Origin: Conchocele bisecta
Lineage: Eukaryota; Mollusca; Bivalvia; Lucinida; Thyasiridae
Assembly (NCBI GenBank): GCA_029237695.1
Contig: CM055269.1
Span: forward strand, 26,694,956-26,758,955
Reading direction: 5' to 3'
Length of the DNA stretch: 64,000 bases
Positions 10,089 through 20,120 of this stretch are shown here, in pieces (within the stretch, counting starts at the first letter, position 1; every line of letters begins with the position of its first letter). A program made the position numbers and the translations under genes. Under the pieces are notes generated by a model. That model made no database searches, was not told the DNA's origin, and saw nothing but the letters and a program-made list of their open reading frames with translations.

Positions 10089-10289
10089 CAATTGGAGGCA
10101 GAAATGGCTGGCCGGTTCCCCAAGTGTGAGGAGGTGTGTGCAGTGGGACAGGACCTGGTGAACACGGGCCATACCGCCCGCACAGAGATCGGCTCCCGCA
10201 TCCGGAGTCTCATGGACAAGTGGAAGCAACTCCAGGAACTGGCTGCCATGAGAAAAACCAAGATTGAGGATGGCATCGAAGCTCACCAG
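10089..10289 (+). CDS. SPTBN5: Beta-heavy spectrin, exon f (helix B/C)
   Basis: 201-nt exon, acceptor AACATTGCAG, donor CAG/GTACAC, 67 codons in phase 0. It completes helix B (QLEAEMAGRFPKCEEVCAVG) with a spectrin-type turn (QDLVNTGH). It then adds helix C with the conserved tryptophan (LMDKWKQLQELAAMRKTKIE) and ends DGIEAHQ, where the next exon adds YYTDANEAESW. That join reproduces the C-to-A transition found in beta-heavy spectrins. Confidence 0.94.
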
Positions 10290-10354
10290 GTACACTTATC
10301 TCCCTTGCACTGTGAATTGGGTGAAGTTTGTTGAACATACACCTGTGAATCCAA

Positions 10355-10480
10355 ACATCTTGTGATGGGGTAGTTGTCATTGTACCATAGGTCGTGGGTT
10401 CAGTCCCTGTCCAATGCATGAACAAATACTTGCAGAGCACTTCCATCACACTGGAGGAGATTTGATACCAATGTCCAGTC
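10355..10480 (+). repeat. tRNA-derived SINE fragment
   Basis: AGGTCGTGGGTTCAGTCCCTG near 10388 resembles a pol III B box (GGTTCGANTCC) and is preceded by an A-box-like GGGGTAGTTGTCATTG. It has no cloverleaf and is not a tRNA gene. Confidence 0.45.
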
Positions 10481-10628
10481 TATCAGCCTGTATACTAGCA
10501 ATCTTAGTGGAGATGTTAGACCCTTTAGACTTCTTCTTTTTTTTCTTCAAAACAATCACTGCTTGTACCCGAGATTGTGAATTGCAATCTCTACTCTAGT
10601 GTGTGTATCACAGCGCATCTGAACATCT

Positions 10629-10853
10629 GGGGGCCGTTTCACTAAACTTCGTACGACTTCGTACGGATCGTCTGTAAAATTCAATTGATGGATTTACATT
10701 TATTGAGCATAGGCTGCATATGCAGCCTATGCTCAATAAATGTAAATCCAATAATTGTCTACAAGAAAACGGTGTTAACGTGAAATTTACAGACTATCAT
10801 AATTTGGCACTTACGTACATTTTAATCGTACAAAGTTTAGTGAAACGGCCCCC
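10629..10853. repeat. Palindromic MITE family A
   Basis: GGGGGCCGTTTCACTAAAC at the left, GTTTAGTGAAACGGCCCCC at the right, and the same GCATATGC centre. It lies in intron f. Confidence 0.88.
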
Positions 10854-10954
10854 TGATCTTGGCCTGCACTGTTCGCAGCTAAACATCTGACCTGCTCCTA
10901 GCAGACATTGTTTATCCTTGTCATCATTAAACCCTTTAATTTTCTGTATCTCAG

Positions 10955-10993
10955 TACTACACGGACGCAAACGAGACTAAGTCGTGGATGAAG
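10955..10993 (+). pseudogene. Truncated second copy of the start of exon g
   Basis: After a good acceptor (TCTGTATCTCAG), 39 nt encode YYTDANETKSWMK, 11 of 13 residues identical to the start of the real exon at 11233. It is followed by GGTTAAAATG, a poor donor. A still weaker trace (TGATGAAGGG...ATTTGCGACC) lies near 11107-11150 and shares the flank ATTTGCAACC found after the pseudo-exon. Confidence 0.82.
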
Positions 10994-11232
10994 GTTAAAA
11001 TGATATTTGCAACCAGTGTAGCCCCAGATCAGCCTGCGTCTTTGCGCAGTCTGAACTGGGCCTGCACTGTTCGCCATTAAATCGCCCTTTCACCTTCTAC
11101 TCCCCATTACTAAATGGACATGATGAAGGGAAAGATAGCATTTGCGACCGGCATAGTTCACCATTACATCATCCTTAAGTCGCCCTTTCTCTTATCGCCC
11201 CCATAAGTGACCCTTTCCCTTTCCTTCTGCAG

Positions 11233-11442
11233 TACTACACGGATGCGAATGAGGCGGAGTCATGGATGAAGGAGAAGATGCCCCTGGTGACGAGTGACGA
11301 CTATGGCAAGGACGAGGCGAGCGCCCAGGCCCTGCTGTCGCGCCACGCCCGCCTCGATGGTGAGATCAAGGCATTCGGCAGCGAGATCAAGCGGCTCGAC
11401 GAACTCTCGCAGCTCATGACGAAGGCCGCCAGTGAACACAAT
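11233..11442 (+). CDS. SPTBN5: Beta-heavy spectrin, exon g (repeat before the SH3 domain)
   Basis: 210-nt exon, acceptor CCTTCTGCAG, donor AAT/GTAAGT, 70 codons in phase 0. Helix A has YYTDANEAESWMKEKMPLV, followed by DDYGKDEASAQALLSRH at the A-B turn and helix B through EIKAFGSEIKRLDEL. The motifs DANEAESWM and YGKDE are shared by alpha- and beta-heavy spectrins directly before their SH3 insertion. What follows (AASEHN, then ISLEKF in the next exon, not the short alpha-spectrin linker) supports beta-heavy. A 25,159-bp intron follows. Confidence 0.95.
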
Positions 11443-11544
11443 GTAAGTAGCTGGCAAATTCTATTGTAAGATAACTCCTGTTGGCGGCCATTTTTGTCGC
11501 GCCTGCTTTAGCAGTCGCCACTTTTTCCGTCTGCGTTGTCGTCG

Positions 11545-11623
11545 TCTGAAATGTCATAAGGGATTTCACCCTGTTGAGCCAGCCTAATATGACCTAAGCT
11601 GTTGAAAGGCTGTTAAAACACCA
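11545..11623 (+). repeat. SINE 3' fragment
   Basis: ATGACCTAAGCTGTTGAAAG followed by GCTGTTAAAACACC matches the GACCTTAGCTGTTGATAGG tail seen at 35520-35580, 47757-47802 and 57497-57543. Confidence 0.45.
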
Positions 11624-11838
11624 TTAACACATTACATTCGGAATACATCTTTACGGGTCTGAATTTTTTAAATATTTTATTTATATTTTGTCAATGAAGG
11701 TACATGTTGTGACCACTCATTTGAACCGCCTTGATGAGATTGTTCAAATGGTGGTCACGACATATACTTGGAAGGACATAGAAATCTTTAGGAATTTCCA
11801 CAAACAAAATGACATATCCTCAGCATGAAATGGGTTAA
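11624..11838. repeat. TTAA-flanked palindromic MITE (family D)
   Basis: Bounded by TTAACACATT and AATGGGTTAA. The centre holds the inverted pair GTGACCACTCATTTGAAC and GTTCAAATGGTGGTCACG. Copies: 43687-43913, 54378-54600, 60211-60434, partial 34458-34556 and 61480-61560. Confidence 0.75.
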
Positions 11839-12164
11839 TCAATGTGTGACCCCATAATGTGCATGTCCATGTCAAAGTAACGCAGAAACTTTAACAAAAA
11901 TCCTGCTACAACATTGTTTTGTACCGACAAGGCATTTGCAGGTGCGACACCGCTTCCGTGGCGGAATATAGGGTTAACTGTATTGTAATTTTGCGGCGTA
12001 TATCAGAAAATGATAGGTCGGAAAATCTGTATAATGACGACACGCTAGCGGAGCCATTAAACATGTTTTCCGACCTATCAGTTTTAGCGCGCCTTCCGAA
12101 GGAAGCCGTGCTTATGGCATACCCTTGGCGTCATAGGCGTCCGTCTGTCCGTCCGTCCGGGCAC

Positions 12165-12323
12165 ACATTAGGGTACTTATGTGGCTAGCCCCACAGGGTT
12201 ATGGACTTGGTAAAGGATAGGGTTGGTTACAATTAGCCACCTAAAAAATCCTTTTATGTGGCTAAAAATCGTTTTATGTGGCTAATATTTAACATGTGAT
12301 AAGCCACATAAGTATAGTACAGT
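12165..12323 (+). repeat. MITE F, ~159 bp with terminal inverted repeats
   Basis: Starts ACATTAGGGTACTTATGTGG and ends in the inverted GCCACATAAGTA (degenerate here). The interior holds several TTATGTGGCTA/TAGCCACATAA boxes and GGATAGGGTTGGTTACAA. All four copies sit inside GTCC tracts (38385-38543, 41909-42067 reversed, 63825-63983). Confidence 0.8.
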
Positions 12324-12328
12324 AAGAA

Positions 12329-12456
12329 CGTCCGTCCGTCCGTCCGTCCGTCCGTCCGTCCGTCCGTCCGTCCGTCCGTCCCCGTCCGTCCGTCCGTCCG
12401 TCCGTCCGTCCCGTCCGTCCGTCCGTCCGTCCGTCCCGTCCGTCCGTCCGTCTTGT
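12329..12456. repeat. (GTCC)n microsatellite
   Basis: Nearly pure CCGT/GTCC tetramers with a few dropped bases. A second tract at 12706-12822 includes a CCGCCCG variant. Confidence 0.95.
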
Positions 12457-13330
12457 CCGTACTTACGAGAGCTACATTGAGGTTGCTGTGTTGTGCTGAA
12501 ACCCACCCACCACCCTATTTAAGACACTTGGATAAGTGTTTTTCAAATATAATTAACTAATGGCTAGCTCATTTGCATATTATGCGATTTATTCCGTAAG
12601 AGAATCGTTAAGGAAGAAAATAACGGAATAAGTTGCTACATTGTGAGGTTAACCCCACAGTGTAAACATCAAAGGAAATAACCTCACAATGTATCTCTCG
12701 TAAGAACGTCCGTCCGTCCGTCCGGTCCGTCCGTCGTCCGTCGTCCGTCCGTCCGTCCGCCCGCCCGCCCGCCCGCCGCCCGTCCGTCCGTCCGTCCGTC
12801 CGTCCGTCCGTCCGTCCGTTATAATGGCCTATTTCCTTGCTTGGATTTGCTTCATATTTCACACACGCATTACTCCAAGGGTCCTCTACTGCGCTGTAGC
12901 AAATCCACGTCCGTGCCACCCCTTCTAAGCCCACGGTCAAGGTCACATACTTTGTGCATCTCAAAACCTTAACGCTCGGACGCTTGGGTAAATGGCCTAT
13001 CTTTTCTGTTTCCTTGCTTGGATTTGCTTCATATTTCACACACACATTGCTCCAAGGGTCCTCTACTGCGCTATGGCAAATCCACGTCCGTGCCCCTTCT
13101 AAGCCCAGGGTCAAGGTCACATACTGTGTGCATCCCGAAACCTTAACACTCGGGTAAATGACCTATATTTTCTGTTTCCTTGCTTGGATTTGCTTCATAT
13201 TTCACACACGCATTGCTCCAAGGGTCCTCTACCTCTGCTAAGCCCAGGGTCAAGGTCAAATACTTTGTACGCTCGAAACCGTAACACGCTCTGGTAAATG
13301 GCTCATAAAATTTCTTTCCCTTATCCAGCA

Positions 13331-13998
13331 CTTTGTGTTTTCAAATGTGCCCTCGGTTCCTTTGCTGCCACCGGGCGCGCTTCGTTGTCCTCCGACAACT
13401 CTTGTCTGTTATACGCCGCAAATTTCAAAATTACAATGCGGTTAACCTATTTCTATTGCACTCCTTTACTACTGGCGTAGGAATACATATTGAAATAATT
13501 TGCGACCGTTCATCAACAATGATATACCTGTAATGTATGACCATCAGCCAATCAGATTGCGTGATATTTATAGAGTGCATTAGAATAGTTCTTGTACTCC
13601 TATTTGAAAATTTGGACATATTATGCTATGGCATTGTACGTCTGCCTCTGTCGGTCCATCCACGTTCCCGAACATCGGTTTGTCCATCCATCTGCCGTCC
13701 GTCTGTCCGGAAACGTCTTGGACAGCGAACTAATCCTGCAGTTTTCCACTGATCAAATACATATAACACAATGTTTCAGTTGCCCCATTTTTCGACTCCG
13801 AAAAACCCATTCTTGGTTTGTATGGTGAGCTAGTCCTGCAATTTTGGACTGATCCCCACTTTGTATATGTGCTGCAGTCTTCTACTTCTACAGTTTTCAG
13901 CCAATTTACTTTATACAGTCAAATGGCCACCTCTCTACAACAACACCCGCTCTATAACAGCCGCTATCTTATATCCCAAATGATGATTTCCTATATAT
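13331..13998. other. Stretch without a recognised gene
   Basis: Mixed low-copy sequence with a short GTCC-like stretch near 13647-13710. From 13917 there is a fragment of the hairpin family that carries ACCTCTCTACAACA. Short open frames on both strands show no recognisable motif. Confidence 0.4.
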
Positions 13999-14197
13999 TT
14001 AACCCTTAGAATGCTGAGCACGAAAATTGTTGTCTGCTGTTGCTTTTGCCTTCTTTCTCAATAAAAACATGTTTTTACAGCACTTTAGAATCATTTCCAT
14101 TGGAAATGATTCTAAAATGTTGCCAAAGCATGTTTTTGATGAGAATTATCAAAGAAAATAAATAAACAACGGACAACAAAATTTAATTCAGCATTAA
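13999..14197. repeat. TTAA-type palindromic MITE (family E)
   Basis: TTAACCCTTAGAATGCTGAG at the left is mirrored by TTTAATTCAGCATTAA at the right. The centre hairpin is AATCATTTCCATTGGAAATGATT. Confidence 0.8.
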
Positions 14198-14425
14198 CCT
14201 CCCTACAACAGACACCTCTGTACAACAGTCAGTTTTGCGTCTTCCCATGGGTGGCTGTTGTAGAGGGGTTGCACTGTACTATTTATACATACATACAGCA
14301 GTCAGCTAATGGTGTACATCAACAAGCAACATACCATATGGACATACTGTGACTTTGGCCTACTGTTTTCGCTTCACTGACCATGCCTCGACGGGCATAT
14401 GTTGTGACCGTCAGCATTCTTTATA

Positions 14426-14575
14426 AAATAAGGTACGAACTTCGCGAAATTTAGTCCCGCAAAATTTAGTTGGTTTACAGTATTGTATGAACGAGGATAG
14501 ACAATGTTGCGAAATTTAGTCGCCGCAAAATTTAGTTGGTTTACAGGATTGTGTGAACAAGGATAGTTCGTACCT
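14426..14575. repeat. Small inverted-end element with an internal 80-bp duplication
   Basis: AGGTACGAACTTCGCG at 14431 and ATAGTTCGTACCT near 14562-14574 are roughly inverted. Inside, GCAAAATTTAGTTGGTTTAC occurs twice (about 14459 and 14525). Confidence 0.55.
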
Positions 14576-15609
14576 GGCCATATTCGCGACGATTATCGTT
14601 CGCTGTATGATGACGTGCGCTATTAACTTTAAAGACCAATTTATTAATTTTGGAAATAATATATTTCATTTGGAATTTTGGACAGTGAAGAGAACTGTTC
14701 AATCAATTTCGTCCTTTGATAAACTCGTCCACAAACCAACTCCAAACAGGGGACCAGTTTGTTGGAGAACGAAACGGTATACACATTATATTGTGCTGAC
14801 CTCACTGTTTGTTCACCCTGGGTATATAAATGGCCTAGTATTGATTCGCATTGTCCACTGACGTATTAATCAATATTTTGTTGAGTGAATGACGAACATT
14901 GTAAACCATGACGAAAATCTTCAAATTGGTCTTTTTAACTTTTCGCTGATGCGTTACAAGCCGTAGTTTGTCAAGAGAGCTGTCCCATTCAGAAAATAGA
15001 AGCCATGTTGGATGCGCGAATGACGTCAGCAATCGTGTGTATTAATCTTTGAATTATTGGTATGACTAAGTGCCCACGTCGTAACATTTATACTCGCTTC
15101 AAATTGACACCTCAACATATATTTGAACGCGACAACACAACAAGCTGGCTTGTCACAGGCGTGTCACTTTAGACCAATCAGGGTCGGGTAAACAATAAAA
15201 GATGTTGTAAATTTATGCTGAAGCTATATTGTACGAGTTTTCAAACTGTTCTTAGATTATAGAATTATATTATGTCTACTGGAATACATGACACAGAACA
15301 CGTATCAATATAGTTCATACAAAACAACCAGGATTAACCAATGTCACTAATTCACACCGACCTATATGCGAAAGGTAAATAACTTTAAAAAGAGGCCGAC
15401 ATCTATTAGCAAAATATTTTTAAAAATCTTAGGCTAGGACATGTGAAAATATTTGCAGAGATTTACGTTCACGATTTTCAATCCCTCGCGAAGAACGCGA
15501 ATGTATCTCGCGTGCGAACATTAGTTTGTTTACAGTAACTCAAATTGTACTTATGGAAATCTTATGCAAATTTACTGTCCTGTCCAGTTAGGAAATAACT
15601 TTCTGCTGC
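14576..15609. other. Stretch without a recognised gene
   Basis: Low-copy AT-rich intron sequence. I see no exon-like codon bias, no tandem repeats and no long inverted repeats. Confidence 0.4.
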
Positions 15610-15850
15610 TTAACTCTTTGCATGCTGGGAAACTTGTGGGCTAAAAATAGTTGAAAACTAGCGGACAAAAATTAATCATATTTTCTTGTATTTCTCCCCG
15701 TAAATATCATGAATATGTCTTGGAATTTCATTAGAATTGAGTCCTCAGGACTCATTTCTAATGAAATTTCAAGACATATTTACAGAGAGAAATAAAACAT
15801 ACTACTAATTCGTTTGGTGGATATTTTCGCCGCTAGCATGAAAGAGTTAA
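15610..15850. repeat. TTAA-type palindromic MITE (family E variant)
   Basis: TTAACTCTTTGCATGCTGG and the inverse GCTAGCATGAAAGAGTTAA bound it; the centre is GAGTCCTCAGGACTC. A related left half lies near 63655-63740. Confidence 0.8.
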
Positions 15851-16092
15851 TATATGGCGAAGATTGGTTGTATGATTATTTGCATAATTAGTTTCTCAAC
15901 ACGAGGGATTCACCTGATGTCATCTGCATAAATGACGTTATTATGCACCCTGCATTGAGTTGTGAGGCTATACCGGAGCCAGATTGTCCATTTGCGTGTG
16001 TCTGTCCATCCATCACAAAACTTAAATAATTTTGTTAACCATAATTGTATCCCCCGGACTCCGTCGGGGGATACTATGGATTTGACAGCGCG

Positions 16093-16130
<38 letters not shown>

Positions 16131-16161
16131 GTCCGCGTCCGCGTCCGCCGCAGACACTTCT

Positions 16162-16790
16162 TGTCCGGAGCATAACTCGAACACCCTTTGGAATATTTTC
16201 ATGAAACTTCACACATGCATAGACCACGACCCGAAGGTGTGTCGCGCACAAGAATGACAACTCTTGCATAGCTAATTTTTGAGTTATCTCCCTTTTTTGT
16301 TTCTCGCATTGATTTCGTGTCCGGAGCATAACTCCACCACCCTTTCGAATATTTTCATGAAACTTCACACATGCATAGACCACGACCCGAAGGTGTGTCG
16401 CGCACAAGAATGACAACTCTTGCATAGCTAATTTTTTAGTTATCTCCCCTTTTTTGTTTCGCGCACTGATTGACCATAACTCGACCACCCTTTGGAATAT
16501 TTTTATGAAACTTAACACATTCAATTAGACCACGAACCGAAGGTGTGTCGTGCACAAGAATGACAACTCTTGCATAGCTAATTTTTGAGTTATCTCCTTT
16601 TTTTGTTTTCGCTCACTGATTTCCTGTCCGGAGCATAACTCGACCACCCTTTGGAATATTTTCATGAAACTTCACACATGCATAGACCACGACCCGGAGG
16701 TGTGTCGCGCACAAGAATGACAACTCTTGCGTAGCTAATTTTTCAGTTATCTCCCTTTTTTGTTTTGCGCACTCTACAAACTGGACAATA
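16162..16790 (+). repeat. Tandem array, ~156-bp unit, four copies
   Basis: Unit starts at about 16162, 16318, 16463 (shortened) and 16624. Each has CATAACTCGAnCACCCTTTG and ACACATGCATAGACCACGAC. A long minus-strand open frame across it is repeat translation, not a gene. Confidence 0.9.
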
Positions 16791-16899
16791 ATGCATGAAG
16801 ACCTGTTTTCTCGTCTGCTCTGTATACCTTTTCTCGTGTGCTCTGTACACCTTACCTGTAGAGAGAACAATAGAAACTGGGAGAACCATGTGCTAAGCA

Positions 16900-17635
16900 T
16901 TGAGGGCTAGCATGTGCAGATGTCCAGTGCTTGACCACTGCTGACCAGGTAATTTATACAGGTAAATCACTACATTGGGTACTGTGTTGAAAATATTGTG
17001 GCATTATGTGGACCTGTGCAGATATATGTAGATAAATATAGGATGGACTATTAAAAAAAAAATCTGGTCTCCAATAGCAAGCATTATTATTTTTAAACTT
17101 TTTTTTGTCATTTTTTTTTCATTATTTTTTTTCATTTTTTTTTTCAAATTATTTTTCAATTTGACTGGAAAAAAAAAAAAAAATCTGGGCTCCAGTAGCA
17201 AGCATTATTATTTTTAAACTTTTTTTTTCCATTTTTTTTTTTTTCATTTTTTTTTTTCATTTTTTTTTTCAAATTATTTTTCAATTTTTGTCCAGTAGCA
17301 TAAGGTCGTAAGTGCTATATACAGACTATTCACCTGTGCATGTGCTAGCATGTGCAACTGACCACTGACCACTTACAGGTAATTTATACAGGTAAATGAT
17401 TATATTACATTTCCGTAAACTGTGTTGAAAATATTGTGGCATTATGTGGACCTGTGCAGATATATGTAGATAAATATAGGACATTATTAAAAAATTCTGG
17501 GCTCCAGTAGCAAGCATTATTATTCTTAATTTTTAAACTTTTTTTCCATTTTTTTTTTCATTTTTTTTTTCAAATTCTTTTTCAATTTTTGCCTAGTAGC
17601 ATAAGGTCGTAAGTGCTATACAGACTATTATCATA
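16900..17635. repeat. T-rich segment with a ~437-bp tandem duplication
   Basis: GCTAGCATGTGCA, GGTAATTTATACAGGTAAAT, GGCATTATGTGGACCTGTGC and AGTAGCAAGCATTATTATT recur about 437 bp apart (from 16909 and 17346). Poly-T runs broken by single C or A lie at 17098-17290 and 17535-17590. It interrupts the 156-bp array. Confidence 0.7.
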
Positions 17636-17638
17636 ATA

Positions 17639-17712
17639 AAACAATTATTGACTAGTGAGCCATAGAATATAATCTGATATTCTATGGTTCACTAGTCAAT
17701 AATTGTATAATA
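17639..17712. repeat. Perfect hairpin, ~35-bp arms
   Basis: CAATTATTGACTAGTGAGCC and its inverse GGTTCACTAGTCAATAATTG around ATAATCTGATAT. Confidence 0.85.
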
Positions 17713-17850
17713 TGTTCGGGCCAGTGAAAATTGCTTTCGGGCCCAGGCTCGAGGTCAAGGCGAGGCATCTGATTCCGTGGAATTCTTGTTTACTTATCTC
17801 CCTTTGTTGTTTCGTGCTCTGATTTTGTATCCAGAGCATAACTCGAACAC

Positions 17851-18860
17851 GCATATACGCATTGCTCTCTAATGGTTCTCTACCGCCCTGTGCCAAATCC
17901 ACGTTCGTTCTGCCCCCGTCAAGCCCAGGGTCAAGGTCACATACTTAGTGCTTCAAAAACATTAACGCTTGGGTAAATATCTTATACTTTCTGTTTTCTT
18001 TCATGGATCATGGATCATCTTCATATTTCATATACATTGCTCTAATGTCCTCTACCGCCCTGTGCCAAATCCACGTTCGTCCTGCCCCACCAATCCCAGG
18101 GTCCAAGGTCACATACTTGGTGCTTCAAAAACTTTAACGCTCAGGTAAATATCTTATAATTTTTATTTCCATTCACGGATCAACTTCATATTTCATATAC
18201 GCGTTGCTCTAATGGTCGTCTACCGCCCTGTGCCAAATCCACGTTCGTCCTGCCCCCGCCAAGCCCAGGGTCAAGGTCACATACTTAGTGCTTCAAAAAC
18301 TTTAACGCTCAGGTAAATATCTTATAATTTTTATTTCCATTCACGGATCAACTTCATATTTCATATACGCGTTGCTCTAATGGTCGTCTACCGCCCTGTG
18401 CCAAATCCACGTTTCGTCCTGCCCCCGCCAAGCCCAGGGTCAAGGTCACATACTTAGTGCTTCAAAACTTTAACGCTCGGGTAAATATCTTATAATTTCT
18501 GTTTTCTTTCATGGATCATCTTCATATTTCATATACGCATTGCTCTAATGGTCCTCTACCGCCCTGTGCCAAATCCACGTTCGTCCTGCCCCCGCCAATC
18601 CCAGGGTCAAGGTCACATACTTGGTGCTTCAAAAACTTTAATGCTCAGGTAAATATCTTATAATTTTTCTTTCCATTCACGGATCAACTTCATATTTTTC
18701 ATAGATGCGTTGCTTCTAATGGTCCTCTACGCCCTGTGCCAAATCCACGTTCGTCCCGCCCTCGCCAAGCCCAGGTTAACATCATATACTTAGTGCTTCA
18801 AAAACTTTAACGCTCAGGTAAATATATAATCTGTTTTCTTTCACGGATCAGCTTCATATT
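17851..18860 (+). repeat. Satellite array type 1 (left part), ~169-bp unit
   Basis: About six units marked by CTGTGCCAAATCCACGTTCG, TCCTGCCCCCGCCAAGCCC and AACTTTAACGCTCAGGTAAA. The array stops in mid-unit at 18860 and resumes in the same unit at 27389, after the CTAG end of an 8.5-kb insertion. It enters the 156-bp array in mid-unit (after CATAACTCGAACAC) and has no visible head. Confidence 0.85.
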
Positions 18861-20027
18861 TATGCCCCCGCCACCGAATGGTGAGGGGGGCATATAGTGT
18901 TACCGGCGCCTCGTACGTACGTAGTCCCGAAACCTTACGCGGGTAATTGCTAATTTCTGTTTCCTTGCTCGATTTCTTGCTCCAACACCGCCCTGTCAAA
19001 TCCACACGCCAGCTCCATGTTTCAAACCTAACGCCTTGTGGACTTAATCATCCGTCCGCCCGCTGCGAGGGTTCAAGGTCAGACTTGGTGCTTTCGAAAC
19101 CTTAACGCGGGTTAAATGGCTTAATTTCTGTTTCCTTGCTGGACTGCTTCACATTTCACACACGCATTGCTCCAATGGTCCTCTACCGCCCTGTGACAAA
19201 TCCACATTCGTCCCGCCCGCTAAGGCAGGGTCAAGGTCACAGACTTGGTGCTCGAAAAAACTAACGCGTTATAAATTGGCTTATAATTTCTGTTTCCTTG
19301 CTCGGATCTGCTTCACATTTCACACACGCATTGCTCCAATGGTCCTCTACCGCCCTGTGACATCCTCATGTGGCCTTAAGCATCGTCTCCGCGCTATGCT
19401 AATATTTGTTCCTTCTTGGCTTTCGTTTCCTTGCTTCTTCATTTCACACACGCATTGCTCCAATGGTCTCTACCGCCCTGTGACAAATCCACATTCGTCC
19501 CGCCCCGCTAAGCCCAGGGTCGGTAACAGACTTGGTGCTTTGAAACCTTAACGCTGGGTATGGTTAAATTTCTGTTTCCTTGCTCGGATCTGCTTCACAT
19601 TTCACACAGCATTGCTCCAATGGTCCTCTACGCCCTGTGACAAATCCACATTCGTCCCGCCCCCGCTAAGCCCAGGGTCAACGGTCACAGACTTGGTGCT
19701 TTCGAAACCTTAACGTGGGTTAAATGTTATAATTTCTGTTTCCTTGGGAAATGCTTATTTCACACACGCATTGTTTCCATGGTCCTCTACCGCCGTGACA
19801 AATCCACATTTCGTCCGCCCCCGCTAAGCCCAGGGTCAAGGTAAGATTGGTGCTTTCGAAACCTTAAAGCATGGCTTATTATGTTTCCTTGCTCGGATCT
19901 GCTTCACATTTCACACACGCATGCTCCAATGGTCCTCTACCGCCCTGTGAAACACATTCGTCCCGCCCCCGCTAAGCAGGGTTCAAGGTACAGACTTGGT
20001 GCTTTCGAAACCTTAGCTGGGTATGGC

Positions 20028-20120
20028 TTATGCCCCGCCACCGAAGGTGAGGGGGGCTATAGTGTTACGTCCGTACGTACGTACGTACGTCGTACGTACG
20101 ACGTACGTGTAGTCCCGAAA
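20028..20120 (+). mobile_element. Internal element head 1 within the 167-bp array
   Basis: After AAATGGCTTA the unit is replaced by TGCCCCGCCACCGAAGGTGA, then a CGTACGTACG tract, and the array restarts with CCCGAAACCTTAACGCTGGG. The breakpoint is at the same place in the unit as in the other internal heads. Confidence 0.7.

Larger units (their letters stand above)
12110..13330 (+). mobile_element. Pearl-like element: GTCC microsatellites plus ~165-bp satellite units
   Basis: A GTCC tract begins at 12140. MITE F (12165-12323) and two long tracts (12329-12456, 12706-12822) follow, then at least three tandem units from 12830 to 13318. These are recognisable by TTTCACACACGCATTgCTCC, CAAATCCACGTCCGTGCC and GGTCAAGGTCACATACT. 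The tail is unclear; a CCGGGCGCGC region at 13372 may be its remnant. Long minus-strand open frames here are only translated repeats. Confidence 0.6.

Noticed and set aside
12608..13120. 170-codon minus-strand open frame
   Set aside because: It covers GTCC tetramers and satellite units. Repeated TLTLGLEG/WSNACVKYEA peptides are satellite translation and recur with the unit elsewhere.
15910..16524. 204-codon minus-strand open frame
   Set aside because: It is the translation of the 156-bp tandem unit plus the GCGTCC tract; the peptide repeats with the unit and has no domain.
16160..16790. CRISPR-like regular array
   Set aside because: Units are 156 bp with no separate repeat and spacer; the genome is eukaryotic. 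The same applies to the 160-, 167- and 190-bp arrays.
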